Part shown: piece after piece, positions 50,796 to 63,911 of the stretch
Position numbering within the stretch: position 1 is the first letter of the stretch
How the letters are laid out: each line of letters starts with the position of its first letter
Assembly: GCF_012769535.1 (NCBI RefSeq)
Contig: NZ_CP046565.1
Coordinates: 124,001 to 188,000, forward strand
Direction: 5' to 3'
DNA length: 64,000 nt
Source of the DNA: Methylococcus geothermalis
GTDB taxonomy: Bacteria > Pseudomonadota > Gammaproteobacteria > Methylococcales > Methylococcaceae
The notes under the pieces: model-generated
Told to the model about the DNA's origin: nothing
Database searches by the model: none
Seen by the model: only the letters and a program-made list of their open reading frames with translations
Translations under genes and position numbers: made by a program

Positions 50796-51740
50796 TCAGC
50801 GGCCCAGCGCTTGCTGAATCTTGGGCAGGACGCCGGAAACGGTCGCCGCGAAGGTGGCCGCGTCCGCCCCCCGCCCTATCCCGAACCGGGGGATGGTGAA
50901 CGGATCGGCGCGGTTCTTCCAGACACCGGGACGGGTGAGGACGGCACCTTCGAAACCCAGCCTCCGGCAGAGCGTGATGTGCTCCGGCGTCCATCCGCCG
51001 TTCGGAAAACAGAAATAGCCTCCGTTGCCAGGCAAGGTATTGAGGATTTCCTGCGACTGCAGCAGAGTCCGCTCCGCCTCGGCCTGGTTCAGGCGGGGGA
51101 GAATCTCGTGGCGATGGGTGTGGGAGCCGAAGCGGACCAGACCGCTCGCCGCCATCTCGGCGATTTCCTCCCGGTTCAAGGGCCGGTAAGCTTCGACCGC
51201 GTCCTCCGAAATCGCGCCGGCGTCGGGATGCCCTCGCAGCAGGGTGTCCACGGCATCGTCGATGTCGTGGGGGTGCGTGCCGGCCTTGAGGTTCTCCTTG
51301 ATGCGCTTGAGTTCGGGGGGCGCCACCCTTCCGCGCAACGCCATCTGCAAACGGTCGAACCAGAACGGGCGCCGGGTGCCGATCGCCCCGGTGACCAGAA
51401 AAACGGTGGCGGAAAACCCGAACTCCCGCAGGATGGGGAAGGCGACGCGGAAGTTGTTGGCATAACCGTCGTCGAAGGTCAGAGCAACCCTGGGCCGGCC
51501 ATCATCGTCCCCCTCCCAGGCCCGTTCCAAGGGAACGACGCGGTAATACTGGCCAAGGTGTTGCATCTGGCTCCTGAATTCGGAGGCCCGAACCTGAAGC
51601 CAGTCGCCTTCCGCCGAATCGAAACCGTCCTCCATGACGCCGTGGTACATCAAAACGGTGACGCCGCCGCGGTGATGCCGCCGCGCAAGGGCGTTCACGC
51701 CGGTCAAGGCCAGACCTTGGGCTACGATTCGTTTGAGCAT
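50796..51740 (-). CDS. polysaccharide deacetylase-family protein
   Basis: 314 residues of the NodB/CE4 fold: VTVLMYHGV, ALTFDDGYANN with the metal and catalytic aspartates, and FGSHTHRHEIL with the metal-binding histidines. FCFPNGGWTPEH is also conserved. It probably removes acetyl groups from a surface glycan; exosortase-linked members are similar. Follows rsmI by 23 bp on the same strand. ATG 51740 has GGAGAA upstream. Confidence 0.9.
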   Translation of the reverse strand: MLKRIVAQGLALTGVNALARRHHRGGVTVLMYHGVMEDGFDSAEGDWLQVRASEFRSQMQHLGQYYRVVPLERAWEGDDDGRPRVALTFDDGYANNFRVAFPILREFGFSATVFLVTGAIGTRRPFWFDRLQMALRGRVAPPELKRIKENLKAGTHPHDIDDAVDTLLRGHPDAGAISEDAVEAYRPLNREEIAEMAASGLVRFGSHTHRHEILPRLNQAEAERTLLQSQEILNTLPGNGGYFCFPNGGWTPEHITLCRRLGFEGAVLTRPGVWKNRADPFTIPRFGIGRGADAATFAATVSGVLPKIQQALGR

Positions 51741-51763
51741 GCGGTTCTCCGTCTCTGAGGGTT

Positions 51764-52621
51764 TCAGACCCGATCGCCTTCGGCGTGCTTGAGTTCCAAA
51801 GCTGCCCGGTACAGGTCCTCCCGGCGCGCGCCGGTGATCCTGGCCGCAAGCCCGGCAGCGCTCTTGAGCGAGCATTCTTCCAGCAACAGTTTCAAGACCC
51901 GCAAGGCCTCCGGCGATAGCCCGGTTTGGGCCGGTTCGGGCTTGGCGCCCTCGATCATCACCACGAATTCGCCTTTGCTGTTTTCCGGCGCCCGGTCCAT
52001 GAGCGCAGGCATGTCCGCGGCAGGGGCGCACACGAAGTTCTCGTGCAGCTTGGTCAGCTCGCGCGCCACCACGACCCCGCGGTCCTCGGGAAAAACCGTT
52101 GCGATGTCGGCGATGCAATCGCGGATACGGTGGCTGGCTTCGTAGAACACCAGGGTGCGCTCTTCGGCGACCAGCGATTCGAACCAGCGCCGCCTGGCGG
52201 CGCCGGTGCGCGGCGCAAAACCCTCGAAAACGAAGCGCGCCGCGGACAAGCCCGAGGCGGACAAAGCGGTGACGAGGGCACAGGCGCCGGGTACCGGTGT
52301 TACGATGATGCCGGCCGCACGGGCGCGGCTCACCAGCGGGAAACCCGGATCGTTGATCAGCGGCGTACCGGCGTCGCTGATCAGCGCGATGCACTGGCCG
52401 GCTTTGAGCCTGTCGATCAGGCGATCGGATGCCTGCTGCTCATTGTGCTCGTGCAGGGCGAACAGCGGCCGGTCGATGCCGTAGCGATCCAGCAAAGGCC
52501 GGCTGTGCCGGGTGTCCTCCGCGGCGATCAGGTCGACCGACTTGAGGATTTCCACGGCCCGAAGGCTGATGTCGCCCAGATTGCCGATGGGTGTGGCAAC
52601 TAGGTATAGTACTCCGTTCAT
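51764..52621 (-). CDS. rsmI: 16S rRNA cytidine-1402 2'-O-methyltransferase
   Basis: 285 residues. YLVATPIGNLGDIS, SDAGTPLINDPG and the EASHRI segment are diagnostic of RsmI (YraL). It methylates the ribose of C1402 in the ribosomal P site. Divergent from lpoA (45 bp between starts), the arrangement conserved in many gammaproteobacteria. Confidence 0.95.
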   Translation of the reverse strand: MNGVLYLVATPIGNLGDISLRAVEILKSVDLIAAEDTRHSRPLLDRYGIDRPLFALHEHNEQQASDRLIDRLKAGQCIALISDAGTPLINDPGFPLVSRARAAGIIVTPVPGACALVTALSASGLSAARFVFEGFAPRTGAARRRWFESLVAEERTLVFYEASHRIRDCIADIATVFPEDRGVVVARELTKLHENFVCAPAADMPALMDRAPENSKGEFVVMIEGAKPEPAQTGLSPEALRVLKLLLEECSLKSAAGLAARITGARREDLYRAALELKHAEGDRV

Positions 52622-52666
52622 CCGCTCAGACGCCTGCATTTTCCAAATGGAATCAAAGGGTTCGAC

Positions 52667-55491
<2,825 letters not shown>

Positions 55492-55508
55492 CGGAGAGGA
55501 GCTAGACG

Positions 55509-56912
55509 ATGACCGCGCCCGAAGGATTCCTCCGCGAACTGGAGAAGCTGTTCCCGGCCGGCAGCCGCCATACCGATCCGGCCCAGTGCTGGGCCTACGG
55601 CTATGACAACAGCAAGCGCCAAGCGCTGCCCGATGCCGTGGTGTTTCCCCGCTCGCACGAGGATGTCGTGACCCTGGTCCGATTATGCAATCGCCACCGC
55701 GTCCCGCTCACCGCCCGTGGCCGCGGCACCGGCACCACCGGCGCCACGGTGCCCATCGCAGGCGGCGTGGTCGCTTCGCTGGAACGCATGACCCGGATCA
55801 TCGAGATCTCGCCCGACAACCGCTTCGCCGTGGTCGAGCCCGGCGTCACCAACCAGGCGCTGCAGGACGCGGTGAAGCCGCACGGCTTCTTCTGGCCGCC
55901 CGATCCCACCAGCGCCGAGTTCTGCAGCATCGGCGGCAATCTCGCCTACAACTCGGCCGGTCCACGCGCCGTGAAATACGGCACGCCGAGGGAGAACACC
56001 CTGGGGCTCCGGGCCGTGACCGGTGCCGGCGAGGAGCTGCGCTGCGGGGTCTACACCACCAAGGGCGTGGTAGGCTACGACCTGACACGGCTCATCATCG
56101 GCTCCGAGGGCACGCTGGCCATCATCACCGAAGCCACCCTCAAACTCACCCCATTGCCTTCGGCCAAGCGCACCCTGCGGGCGATCTATGCGGACGTGGC
56201 TTCCGCCGCCCGCGCCATCGCCCGGATCATGGCGCAGCCGGTGATTCCCTGCGCCTTGGAGTTCATCGACGGCAACGCCATCGCCCTGGTGCGGCGCTAC
56301 GCCGCCGTCGACCTGCCGGAAGACGCCGCCGCCCTCTTGATGATCGAGCTGGACGGCTCGCCCGAGAGCCTGGACGCCGGCGTGGAATCCCTGCGCGCCG
56401 CCGCTTCCCTGGACGGGCTGGTGGAGTTCCGCGCGGCCCGCACCGCCACCGAGGTCGAAGCCCTGTGGAGCATCCGCAAGGCGCTCTCGCCCTCGCTGCG
56501 CAAGGTCGCGCCGAAGAAGCTCAACGAGGACGTGGTGGTGCCGGTGACCGAACTGCCGGCCCTGATCGCCGGCCTCGATGAATTATCGCAAAAGCACGCC
56601 ATTCCCATCGTCAACTTCGGCCATGCCGGCAACGGCAACATCCACGTCAATCTCCTGTTCGACCCGGACCGGGCGGACGAGAACGAGCGCGCCCATGCCT
56701 GCCTGCACGAGATGTTCGCCCTGGTGCTCGAACTGCGCGGCACCCTGTCGGGCGAGCACGGCGTCGGGATCGAGAAGCGGGACTACGTCGGCAAGGAACT
56801 GGACCGGACCTCGCTGGCGCTGATGCATGCCATCAAGCGCCAGTTCGATCCGTGCGGCATCCTCAATCCCGGCAAGTCGTTTCCGGCGGAAGAGGCACCG
56901 CCTCCGGCATGA
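55509..56912 (+). CDS. FAD-linked oxidase, GlcD/D-lactate dehydrogenase type
   Basis: 467 residues. The PCMH FAD domain shows LTARGRGTGTTGATVPIAGG and SIGGNLAYNSAG; the C-terminal domain has NFGHAGNGNIHVNL, GTLSGEHGVG and FDPCGILNPGK. Substrate may be D-lactate, glycolate or 2-hydroxyglutarate. No GlcE/GlcF subunits follow. Overlaps the next small gene by four bases. Confidence 0.92.
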   Translation: MTAPEGFLRELEKLFPAGSRHTDPAQCWAYGYDNSKRQALPDAVVFPRSHEDVVTLVRLCNRHRVPLTARGRGTGTTGATVPIAGGVVASLERMTRIIEISPDNRFAVVEPGVTNQALQDAVKPHGFFWPPDPTSAEFCSIGGNLAYNSAGPRAVKYGTPRENTLGLRAVTGAGEELRCGVYTTKGVVGYDLTRLIIGSEGTLAIITEATLKLTPLPSAKRTLRAIYADVASAARAIARIMAQPVIPCALEFIDGNAIALVRRYAAVDLPEDAAALLMIELDGSPESLDAGVESLRAAASLDGLVEFRAARTATEVEALWSIRKALSPSLRKVAPKKLNEDVVVPVTELPALIAGLDELSQKHAIPIVNFGHAGNGNIHVNLLFDPDRADENERAHACLHEMFALVLELRGTLSGEHGVGIEKRDYVGKELDRTSLALMHAIKRQFDPCGILNPGKSFPAEEAPPPA

Positions 56913-57103
56913 CGACGAAGCTGGGCGCCAGGCTCGCATCCTTTTGGCGGACGGTTCGGACCGTCACCGGAGACGATGCCTACGAACGCTACCTGGAGCA
57001 CTGGCGCGAACATCACGCGGACGCAGGCCTGCCGCTAAGCCGCAAGGCATTTTATCGGGCCGAGCAGCAGCGCCGCTGGAACGGTTTCCGGCGCTGCTGC
57101 TGA
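56909..57103 (+). CDS. YbdD/YjiX-family (DUF466) small protein
   Basis: 64 residues. TVTGDDAYERYLEHWREHH, GLPLSRKAFYRAEQQRRW and the ending FRRCC are the family pattern. In enterics it sits beside the CstA/BtsT peptide or pyruvate transporters; here no such transporter adjoins it. Coupled by ATGA to the FAD oxidase. Confidence 0.85.
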   Translation: MTTKLGARLASFWRTVRTVTGDDAYERYLEHWREHHADAGLPLSRKAFYRAEQQRRWNGFRRCC

Positions 57104-57110
57104 GGCCGGC

Positions 57111-57371
57111 TCAAAGCTTGTTCCGGATACGCTCGTAAGCGTTCTTGATCTCCTCGCCGAGCATCTGTACGCCGGCCCACACGTCCTCCGACGCCTCCTT
57201 GGCCTCATCCGCCGCCCCGGCTATTCTCGCTTTCAGCTCCTCGAGCTGCTCCTCAGCCTTTTCCCACTCGTCGCGGATATTCATGCGCGCCAGATCCAGT
57301 TGCACGACGATCTCGTCGCGCTGCTGTATCAATCCGTCGCGGAATTTTTCCATCTCTTCTTTCAGATTCAT
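57111..57371 (-). CDS. hypothetical coiled-coil protein
   Basis: 86 residues, all helical and highly charged: EEMEKFRDGLIQQRDEIVVQLD, then IRDEWEKAEEQLEELKARI. No signal or membrane segment. Convergent with the DUF466 gene. It resembles small coiled-coil proteins common in methylotrophs and others, with no known function. AGGAGT precedes the ATG. Confidence 0.75.
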   Translation of the reverse strand: MNLKEEMEKFRDGLIQQRDEIVVQLDLARMNIRDEWEKAEEQLEELKARIAGAADEAKEASEDVWAGVQMLGEEIKNAYERIRNKL

Positions 57372-57601
57372 CGTGTGTACTCCTGTCCAGTCAAGCTTCC
57401 GACATCACTTCGAAGGGGTGCCGGGCCGGGGACAACATAGCAGCTTATTGCAGAATACCGCCAGTATGCCGCACCAAACCCCACGCCGGCCGCGCAAGGC
57501 AACGGTGCATTTCGTATCATGCCGTCGGTGGCCGGTTGCGCGGGCGCATGGTCCCCATATCTAATGGGCGCAGTTTTTTATCTTCATTCAGGACAACAGC
57601 G

Positions 57602-58366
57602 ATGATCCATCAACACACCACGCTCGAACGCCTTCCCGAGGCCTACAAGATCCTTTTCACCGGCTTCCTCCTGGTCATCGGCATCGGCCTGCTGATGGCC
57701 GGGGAGCAGATCATGCTGACCCACGGCAAGGCCGATGGCAAACCGGGCCTCTCCATCAACGACATCATCTACAGCTATTACGGCAACCGGACCGGCTCCA
57801 AGCTCGAAACCATGCTCAAAGGCCAGATGAAACCCATGGCGCCGGACGACGTGCGTTTCGAACTGATCAAATGGGCCGAAGACGGCGCGCCGATGACCGA
57901 GTGGTCGTCCAAGATCAAGCCGCGGCTCGACCAGTATTGCGTGAGCTGTCACAACGCCGATGCCGGCCTGCCGGACTTCACCAAGCCGGAGAACGTGCAG
58001 AAAGTCGCCGAAATCGACCAGGGCGCCTCCATCACCTCGCTGACCCGCGTGTCGCACATCCACCTGTTCGGCATCGCGTTCATTTTCATGTTCGTGGGCT
58101 GGATCTTCGGCCTGGCCGAATTCCCGCGGAAATGGAAACTGATCCTCATCGCAACGCCCTTCGCCTTCCTCATCGTCGACGTGCTGTCTTGGTGGCTGAC
58201 CAAGTTCTTCTCCATCTTCGCCTGGCTGACGATGGTCGGCGGCATCGGCTACAGTCTGGCCTCGACGGCGATGATCGTCACCGCGCTGGCGCAGATGTGG
58301 CTGCCGCGCAAGCACTGGCTGACGTATTGGACTTGCGAGCAGCCGGCGGACGGCGAGCAGCCGTGA
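57602..58366 (+). CDS. membrane-bound c-type cytochrome-like protein
   Basis: 254 residues. N-terminal membrane helix (about 18-38), a soluble domain with haem c site CVSCH (Cys113, Cys116, His117; probably periplasmic), and about four C-terminal helices (IHLFGIAFIFMFVGWIFGL; LILIATPFAFLIVDVLSWW). HIHLFG and the helices hold several histidines that might bind more haem. It resembles hypothetical proteins with a cytochrome-plus-membrane arrangement; partner unknown. Confidence 0.78.
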   Translation: MIHQHTTLERLPEAYKILFTGFLLVIGIGLLMAGEQIMLTHGKADGKPGLSINDIIYSYYGNRTGSKLETMLKGQMKPMAPDDVRFELIKWAEDGAPMTEWSSKIKPRLDQYCVSCHNADAGLPDFTKPENVQKVAEIDQGASITSLTRVSHIHLFGIAFIFMFVGWIFGLAEFPRKWKLILIATPFAFLIVDVLSWWLTKFFSIFAWLTMVGGIGYSLASTAMIVTALAQMWLPRKHWLTYWTCEQPADGEQP

Positions 58367-59457
58367 CCGAAGAAGACAGCGCCCGTGCCGCCCGGGCGGC
58401 CAAGCCGTTCCCGCCCAATCCGTGGATGGCATCATCATCAGAGCGGGCTACAGCGAAGCGCTGCACCGGATGCCGGAGGTACCCGAAAAACGCCACGGGT
58501 GGGAGCCGCTGTCCGGTGCCGAGCTGATACGGTCGGTGCTTCCCGAAATCTCGCGCTTGGCCGAGGCCATCGAAAGGAAAAAACGCCAGCGGGAGTGATC
58601 GATCCCGCCTTCCAGGGTTACCGGTGGCCCCGGCACCGGTTGCTAGCCGGGCTGCATCTCATCCGCATTGGCGATCGATGCGAAGCGCGTGATCTCGTCG
58701 AATATTTCGTCGGGAATCGTGTGCTGGTATGGGTTGTTGATCACGGCAGGAAAATCCGTGCCCCACTCAGGCCCGGTTTCGCCCCCTTTATTACCCTCCG
58801 ATGAGGCTGTGCAATGTGTCCGGCGAATGGCTCATGCGATGCCCGACCAGGCAGCGGGCGCGGTATCCGCTGGCCCGGCGACCGATTCGTTCATGGCCGG
58901 AAATCCGAGCGACGCAGAAAATTCACGCCCCCTGCCCATCACGCTACGCATGCGCAAACCTCCCTGGCACACCGATCGACGTTGTGGCACGATACGATGG
59001 CCCCGTTCTGCGGCTTTCGGCCCATCTACAGGCGGCGGCAGTCCCTGCGATACGCACGTTGCGCTTGCCGTTTCAGACGATACAAGGACACGACACGGAC
59101 TCCGGACCCTCTAGCCGCAAGAATCACTCATGAACCTCAACTTTCGCCGTTTTCGGCAGGTTGCGTCCGATGACGCCGCCGCCGTTGGTCATTGCCTCGC
59201 TCCCAAGCGGCACGTCAGCCCGCATCGCGCCGATGCCGCCAAGCTCAGCCCCTACCCATGCACGAGACGATCCGCCGAAGGGATGCCGGGCTAGTCACTG
59301 ACGCAGCCAATAAGCTGCTCCGCCTCAATCGCCCGACTGAAAACAACGGGGTCATCACCGAGTCGTTACGATATATTTCTTGGCAACCGGAAGACGCCTT
59401 TTTTGAAAACTGCGCCCAACTGAAAGAAAAACAAACCGTTTTCAGCAGTCCTCCCGC
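58367..59457. other. 1.1-kb region with only short, uncertain frames
   Basis: A plus-strand ATG at 58425 opens 57 codons (MDGIIIRAGYSEALHRMPEV, ending AIERKKRQRE) that look protein-like. On the minus strand 58798-58643 reads EWGTDFPAVINNPYQHTIPD and IFDEITRFASIANADEM but has no good start, and may be a fragment. The 120 bp before the pump (59330-59457) are AT-richer and should contain the RND promoter. No RNA gene seen. Confidence 0.4.
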
Positions 59458-62400
59458 ATGAACCAGATCGTTCTCATTGCCCTGCGCAGGCCTTATACCT
59501 TTGTCGTTCTGTCAATCCTGATCGTATTGTTCGGGATCATGTCGGTACTCAAATCGGCGACCGACGTCTTTCCGCCCATCAAGATCCCCGTCGTCTCCGT
59601 GGTCTGGGCCTATGCAGGGCTGCTGCCGCAGGATGTCTCCGGGCGTATTACGTATTATTACGAACGCGCTTTGACTTCGACGGTGGAGGGTATTGCGCGT
59701 ATCGAAAGCAATTCCTACTACGGCATCAGCATCATCAATATCTACCTTCAGCCCGATACCAATCTCGCCGGCGCCGAAGCCGAGATCACCGCGATTTCGC
59801 AGACGGTGGTCAAACAGTTGCCGCCGGATATTTCGCCGCCACTGATCATGCGCCTGGAAGCGTCTTCGGTGCCGGTAGCCATGCTGCAGGTGACTTCCGA
59901 TACGCTGTCGCCGTCGGAACTCTACAATCTCGCCTATGCACGCATCCGGACGCTGCTGGTGACGATACCGGGAGCGATCCTGCCGCAGCCCTATGGAGGC
60001 AAGCCCCAGCAGTTGCTGGTCTCGCTCGACAAGCAGAAACTGCTCGCCCACAACATCACCGCGACCGACGTCCACAACGCCTTCGGCGATCAGAGCATCG
60101 TGCTGCCGGCGGGCGACATGAAGATCAAGCAGACCGATTGGATGGTGCAGACCAATGCCACGCCGATGCAGGTCGAGGATTTCAACAACATTCCGATCAA
60201 GCGGGTCGACGCGACCAACGCCACGATCTATCTGCGCGACGTCGCCGACGTACAGATCGCCGGCCCGCCGCAAATCAACGCGGTACTGGTCGAGGGCAAG
60301 CAGGCGGTGATGGTCGTGGTGATGAAGAGCGGCAATGCGTCGACCCTGGAAGTGGTCGACGGAATCAAAAAGATGATTCCGCGCATCGAGCAGATCGTGC
60401 CCGAGGGTGTGCATATCAAGCTGCTGAACGACGCCTCGATCTTCGTGAAGGATTCGATCAAGGACGTTCTGCATGAAATGGGAACCGCCGCCCTGCTCAC
60501 CGGTCTGGTCGTGCTGCTGTTTCTCGGTTCGTGGCGGCCGACGGTCATCATCGCCACCTCCATCCCGCTCGCCATCCTGACCTCGATCATCTGTCTGCAC
60601 CTGATGGATGAGTCGATCAATATCATGACCCTGGGCGGATTGGCGCTGGCGGTCGGCATTCTGGTCGACGACGCGACCGTGATGATCGAGAACATCGACA
60701 CGCATCTGGAAATGGGTAAGCCGCTCGAAACCGCCATCGTCGACGCCGCCAATCAGATCGTCGTCCCGACCCTGGTGGCCACCCTTTGCATCGTCACCGT
60801 CTGGTTCCCGTTGTTCGAGCTGAGCGGCGTGTCAGGCTATCTGTTCGCGCCGATGGCCGAGGCGGTGATCTTCGCCATGCTCGCCTCCTTCATCCTGTCG
60901 CGCACGCTGGTGCCGACCATGGCGAAATACATACTGGTGGATCACAACGCACCGCTAGGCCAGCCAGAACCGGCATTGGCCGGCGGCGGCAGCGTCCACG
61001 GCCCGGCGCCGGGGTCCGCTCATCATGCGGCGAAACCGCCTGGCTTCCTGGGGCGTTTCCAGAAGGGATTCGAGCGCGGTTTCGATCATTTCCGCGAAAA
61101 CTACAAGGCGCTGCTCGAACAGGCGATCGCCCATCGCGGCGCCTTCATTGGAATGTTTCTGACATTCGCGGTCGGCTCTCTCGTCCTGTATTACTTCAAT
61201 GGACGCGACTTCTTCCCCGAAATCAAGTCGGGAACCATCCAGATGCACCTGCGGGCACCGCTCGGCACGCGCATCGAGGTGGCCGGACGTATCGCCACCC
61301 TGGTTTCGAACGACATCGCGAAGCTGCTGCCTGGCCAGGTCGAGGGCGTCGTCAGCAATTGCGGCCTGCCGGTCGGTCCGCATAACCTGGCCTTCATTCC
61401 CACCCCGACCATCGGCTCGCAGGATTGCGATCTGACGATCAGCCTGAAGAATGAGGCGTCGCCGGTATGGGACTTCCGGCGCATCCTCCGCAAGGGTTTA
61501 CGGGAGCGCTATCCGGGAACCGAATTCACTTTCCAGCCGGCCGATCTGACCGCGAAGATTCTCAACTTCGGTTCGCCCTCGCCGATCGACGTCCGCGTCA
61601 ACGGCACGGAGATGGAAGCCAACTACGAGTACGCCCGCAAGCTGGCGAGCAAGTTACGCAAGATCAGCGGCAGCAGCGACGTGACGATCCAGCAGACCAT
61701 GCGCACGCCGACGCTCAACGTGAACGGCAATCGCAGCCTCGGGCTGGGCATCGACCTGACCTTGAAAGACATCACCGACAATCTGCTGATGTCGACGTCC
61801 GGCAGCCAGCAGGTCGATCAGGTGTTCTGGCTCGATCACAAAACCGGCCTGTCCTACCAGGTCAATGTCTATCTGCCGCAGCCGCAGCTCGCGAGCATCA
61901 ATGATCTCTTGACCATTCCGGTCGACAAGGGCGACATGAATCCGACGGGAAAGGACATGCAGTTGCTCGGAAACGTCGCCTCGCTTTCCGTGACCGGTAC
62001 GCCGGGGGTGGTCACGCATATGGACATCATGCCGGTGTTCGATATCTACGTATCGGCCGAGGGGCGCGACCTCGGTGGCGTGCTGGCCGATGTCGAGAGA
62101 GTCGTCAAGTCTATGGAGAACGAGCTGCCCCGCGGCACGAAGGTCGACATCAAGGGACAGGCCGAAACCATGGCCCGTGCGTACATTGAGCTGCTGGGTG
62201 GCCTCCTTGCCGCGATCGTGCTGATCTATTTGCTGCTCGTCATCAACTTCCAGTCCTGGCTCGATCCCTTCATCATCATTACCGCCCTGCCCGGCGCCTT
62301 GGCGGGCATCGCCTGGTCGCTGTTCATCACCCATACCAATATTTCGGTGCCGGCGCTGACGGGCGCCATCATGTCGATGGGTACGGCAACCGCCAATTCG

Positions 62401-62685
62401 ATCCTGGTCGTTTCCTACGCCCGCGAACGGCTCGAAGTGCATGGCGATGCCCTCAAAGCAGCCGTCGAGGCGGGCTACGCGCGCATCCGGCCGGTGCTGA
62501 TGACCGCCTCGGCCATGGTCATCGGCATGCTGCCGATGTCGCTGAGCAACTCCCAGAACGCGCCGCTGGGCCGCGCCGTCATGGGCGGATTGATGCTCGC
62601 CACCTTTGCGACCCTGCTGTTCGTGCCCTGCGTTTACGCCATGATTTACAGCAAGCGAACCGCCAGCCGAAAGGAGAAAAGCTGA
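59458..62685 (+). CDS. RND efflux pump, inner-membrane permease (second system)
   Basis: 1075 residues of the AcrB/HAE superfamily. TM1 and the DVFPPIKIPVVSVVWAYAG segment, TM4 VGILVDDATVMIENI with the paired aspartates, and GRDFFPEIKSGTIQMHLRAP are clear. A Gly/Ala/His-rich cytoplasmic linker (about residues 505-530) lies between the halves. First gene of an operon with an adaptor and an outer-membrane factor. It begins at ATG 59458 and overlaps the adaptor start. Related to multidrug pumps with substrates unknown. Confidence 0.94.
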   Translation: MNQIVLIALRRPYTFVVLSILIVLFGIMSVLKSATDVFPPIKIPVVSVVWAYAGLLPQDVSGRITYYYERALTSTVEGIARIESNSYYGISIINIYLQPDTNLAGAEAEITAISQTVVKQLPPDISPPLIMRLEASSVPVAMLQVTSDTLSPSELYNLAYARIRTLLVTIPGAILPQPYGGKPQQLLVSLDKQKLLAHNITATDVHNAFGDQSIVLPAGDMKIKQTDWMVQTNATPMQVEDFNNIPIKRVDATNATIYLRDVADVQIAGPPQINAVLVEGKQAVMVVVMKSGNASTLEVVDGIKKMIPRIEQIVPEGVHIKLLNDASIFVKDSIKDVLHEMGTAALLTGLVVLLFLGSWRPTVIIATSIPLAILTSIICLHLMDESINIMTLGGLALAVGILVDDATVMIENIDTHLEMGKPLETAIVDAANQIVVPTLVATLCIVTVWFPLFELSGVSGYLFAPMAEAVIFAMLASFILSRTLVPTMAKYILVDHNAPLGQPEPALAGGGSVHGPAPGSAHHAAKPPGFLGRFQKGFERGFDHFRENYKALLEQAIAHRGAFIGMFLTFAVGSLVLYYFNGRDFFPEIKSGTIQMHLRAPLGTRIEVAGRIATLVSNDIAKLLPGQVEGVVSNCGLPVGPHNLAFIPTPTIGSQDCDLTISLKNEASPVWDFRRILRKGLRERYPGTEFTFQPADLTAKILNFGSPSPIDVRVNGTEMEANYEYARKLASKLRKISGSSDVTIQQTMRTPTLNVNGNRSLGLGIDLTLKDITDNLLMSTSGSQQVDQVFWLDHKTGLSYQVNVYLPQPQLASINDLLTIPVDKGDMNPTGKDMQLLGNVASLSVTGTPGVVTHMDIMPVFDIYVSAEGRDLGGVLADVERVVKSMENELPRGTKVDIKGQAETMARAYIELLGGLLAAIVLIYLLLVINFQSWLDPFIIITALPGALAGIAWSLFITHTNISVPALTGAIMSMGTATANSILVVSYARERLEVHGDALKAAVEAGYARIRPVLMTASAMVIGMLPMSLSNSQNAPLGRAVMGGLMLATFATLLFVPCVYAMIYSKRTASRKEKS

Positions 62686-63911
62686 TGCCCAAGATTCTGC
62701 GCGAACCGCGTGTTGCCCTAGCGATCCTGCTTTGCATCGCATATGTCGGCTATCAGTTCTATGAGCGCAAGCGCGCCGCCGATGCCCTGCGCGAGGAGAC
62801 GCTCAGGGAGGCCGTGCCGACCGTTGCCGTGACTCATGCCCGACCGGTTGCGCCGACCGCGACCATTTCGCTTCCCGGCAATATCGACGCCTGGTATCAG
62901 GCGCCGATCTATGCCCAGATCCCGGGCTATGTGAAGATGTGGTACAAGGATTACGGCGCGCGCGTGAAGCAGGGGGAGGTGCTCGCAGAAATCAGCCAGC
63001 CGACGCTCGATGCCGAATTTTCTCAGGCCAAGGCGGATCTGGACTCGCAGCGCGCCAAATACAATCTCGCCCTGGTGTCCCTGAAGCGCTGGCTGGCCCT
63101 GCGCGAATCGCATGCAGTGTCGGAGCAGTCGATTTCGGTCCAGGAAGCCAATGAGCGATCCGAAGCGGCACTGGTCAAGGCCGCGGAGAACAACGTCAAT
63201 AATTTTCTGGCGAAGATGCGCTTCAAAACCATCGTCGCACCCTATGACGGCGTGGTGACGCAACGCAATATCAACGTCGGCGATTATATCAATAAGGACG
63301 GCTATATCAGCAGCGCCAACGGCAATACGGTCAGCAATCTGTTTTCCGTGGCCGATATCCATAAGATGCGCCTCTTCATTTCCGTGCCGAGCACCTTTGC
63401 GGAAATACTTAAACCCGGCCTTACCGCGGACGTCACCGTGCCGCAATTCACCAACCGTCATTTCACCGCCAACTTCCTGACCGCCGCCAATGGCATCGAC
63501 CCGAATACCCGCACCATCATTACCGAATTCACGATCGACAATGAAGATGGCGCATTATGGCCAGGATCGTACGCCACGGTCAGTCTCACGGTGCCGGTTG
63601 ATACCCATATTCTGAGCATTCCCGCCAGCGCCCTGGTATTTCAGGAAGCCAACACCCAAGTCGCCGTGGTGTCGGATGACGATCGCGTTCACTTCAAGCC
63701 GATCCAGGTGAGCAAAATTCTCGACGGAACGGTCGAATTCACCGAAGGCGTTTCCCGCGACGAGCGTATCGTGAACAACCCCAGCGCCGCCTTGCTCGAA
63801 GGCGACAAGGTGCGCGTCGTCACGCCCGCGCCGGGCTATGATCTTTCCAGCCAGGAAACGCCTCCTGCGGCCAAGCAACCCGCCTCAACAATCCCCGCTC
63901 CCGCCGAATAA
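62685..63911 (+). CDS. RND efflux periplasmic adaptor (second system)
   Basis: 408 residues. N-terminal membrane anchor (REPRVALAILLCIAYVGYQFY), lipoyl halves around YAQIPGYVKMWYKDYGARVKQGEVLAEI and FKTIVAPYDGVVTQRNINVGDYIN, a helical hairpin between, then the beta-barrel and a proline-rich tail. Not a lipoprotein, unlike the first system's adaptor. GGAGAAAAGCTG precedes the ATG, which overlaps the pump stop. Confidence 0.93.
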   Translation: MPKILREPRVALAILLCIAYVGYQFYERKRAADALREETLREAVPTVAVTHARPVAPTATISLPGNIDAWYQAPIYAQIPGYVKMWYKDYGARVKQGEVLAEISQPTLDAEFSQAKADLDSQRAKYNLALVSLKRWLALRESHAVSEQSISVQEANERSEAALVKAAENNVNNFLAKMRFKTIVAPYDGVVTQRNINVGDYINKDGYISSANGNTVSNLFSVADIHKMRLFISVPSTFAEILKPGLTADVTVPQFTNRHFTANFLTAANGIDPNTRTIITEFTIDNEDGALWPGSYATVSLTVPVDTHILSIPASALVFQEANTQVAVVSDDDRVHFKPIQVSKILDGTVEFTEGVSRDERIVNNPSAALLEGDKVRVVTPAPGYDLSSQETPPAAKQPASTIPAPAE

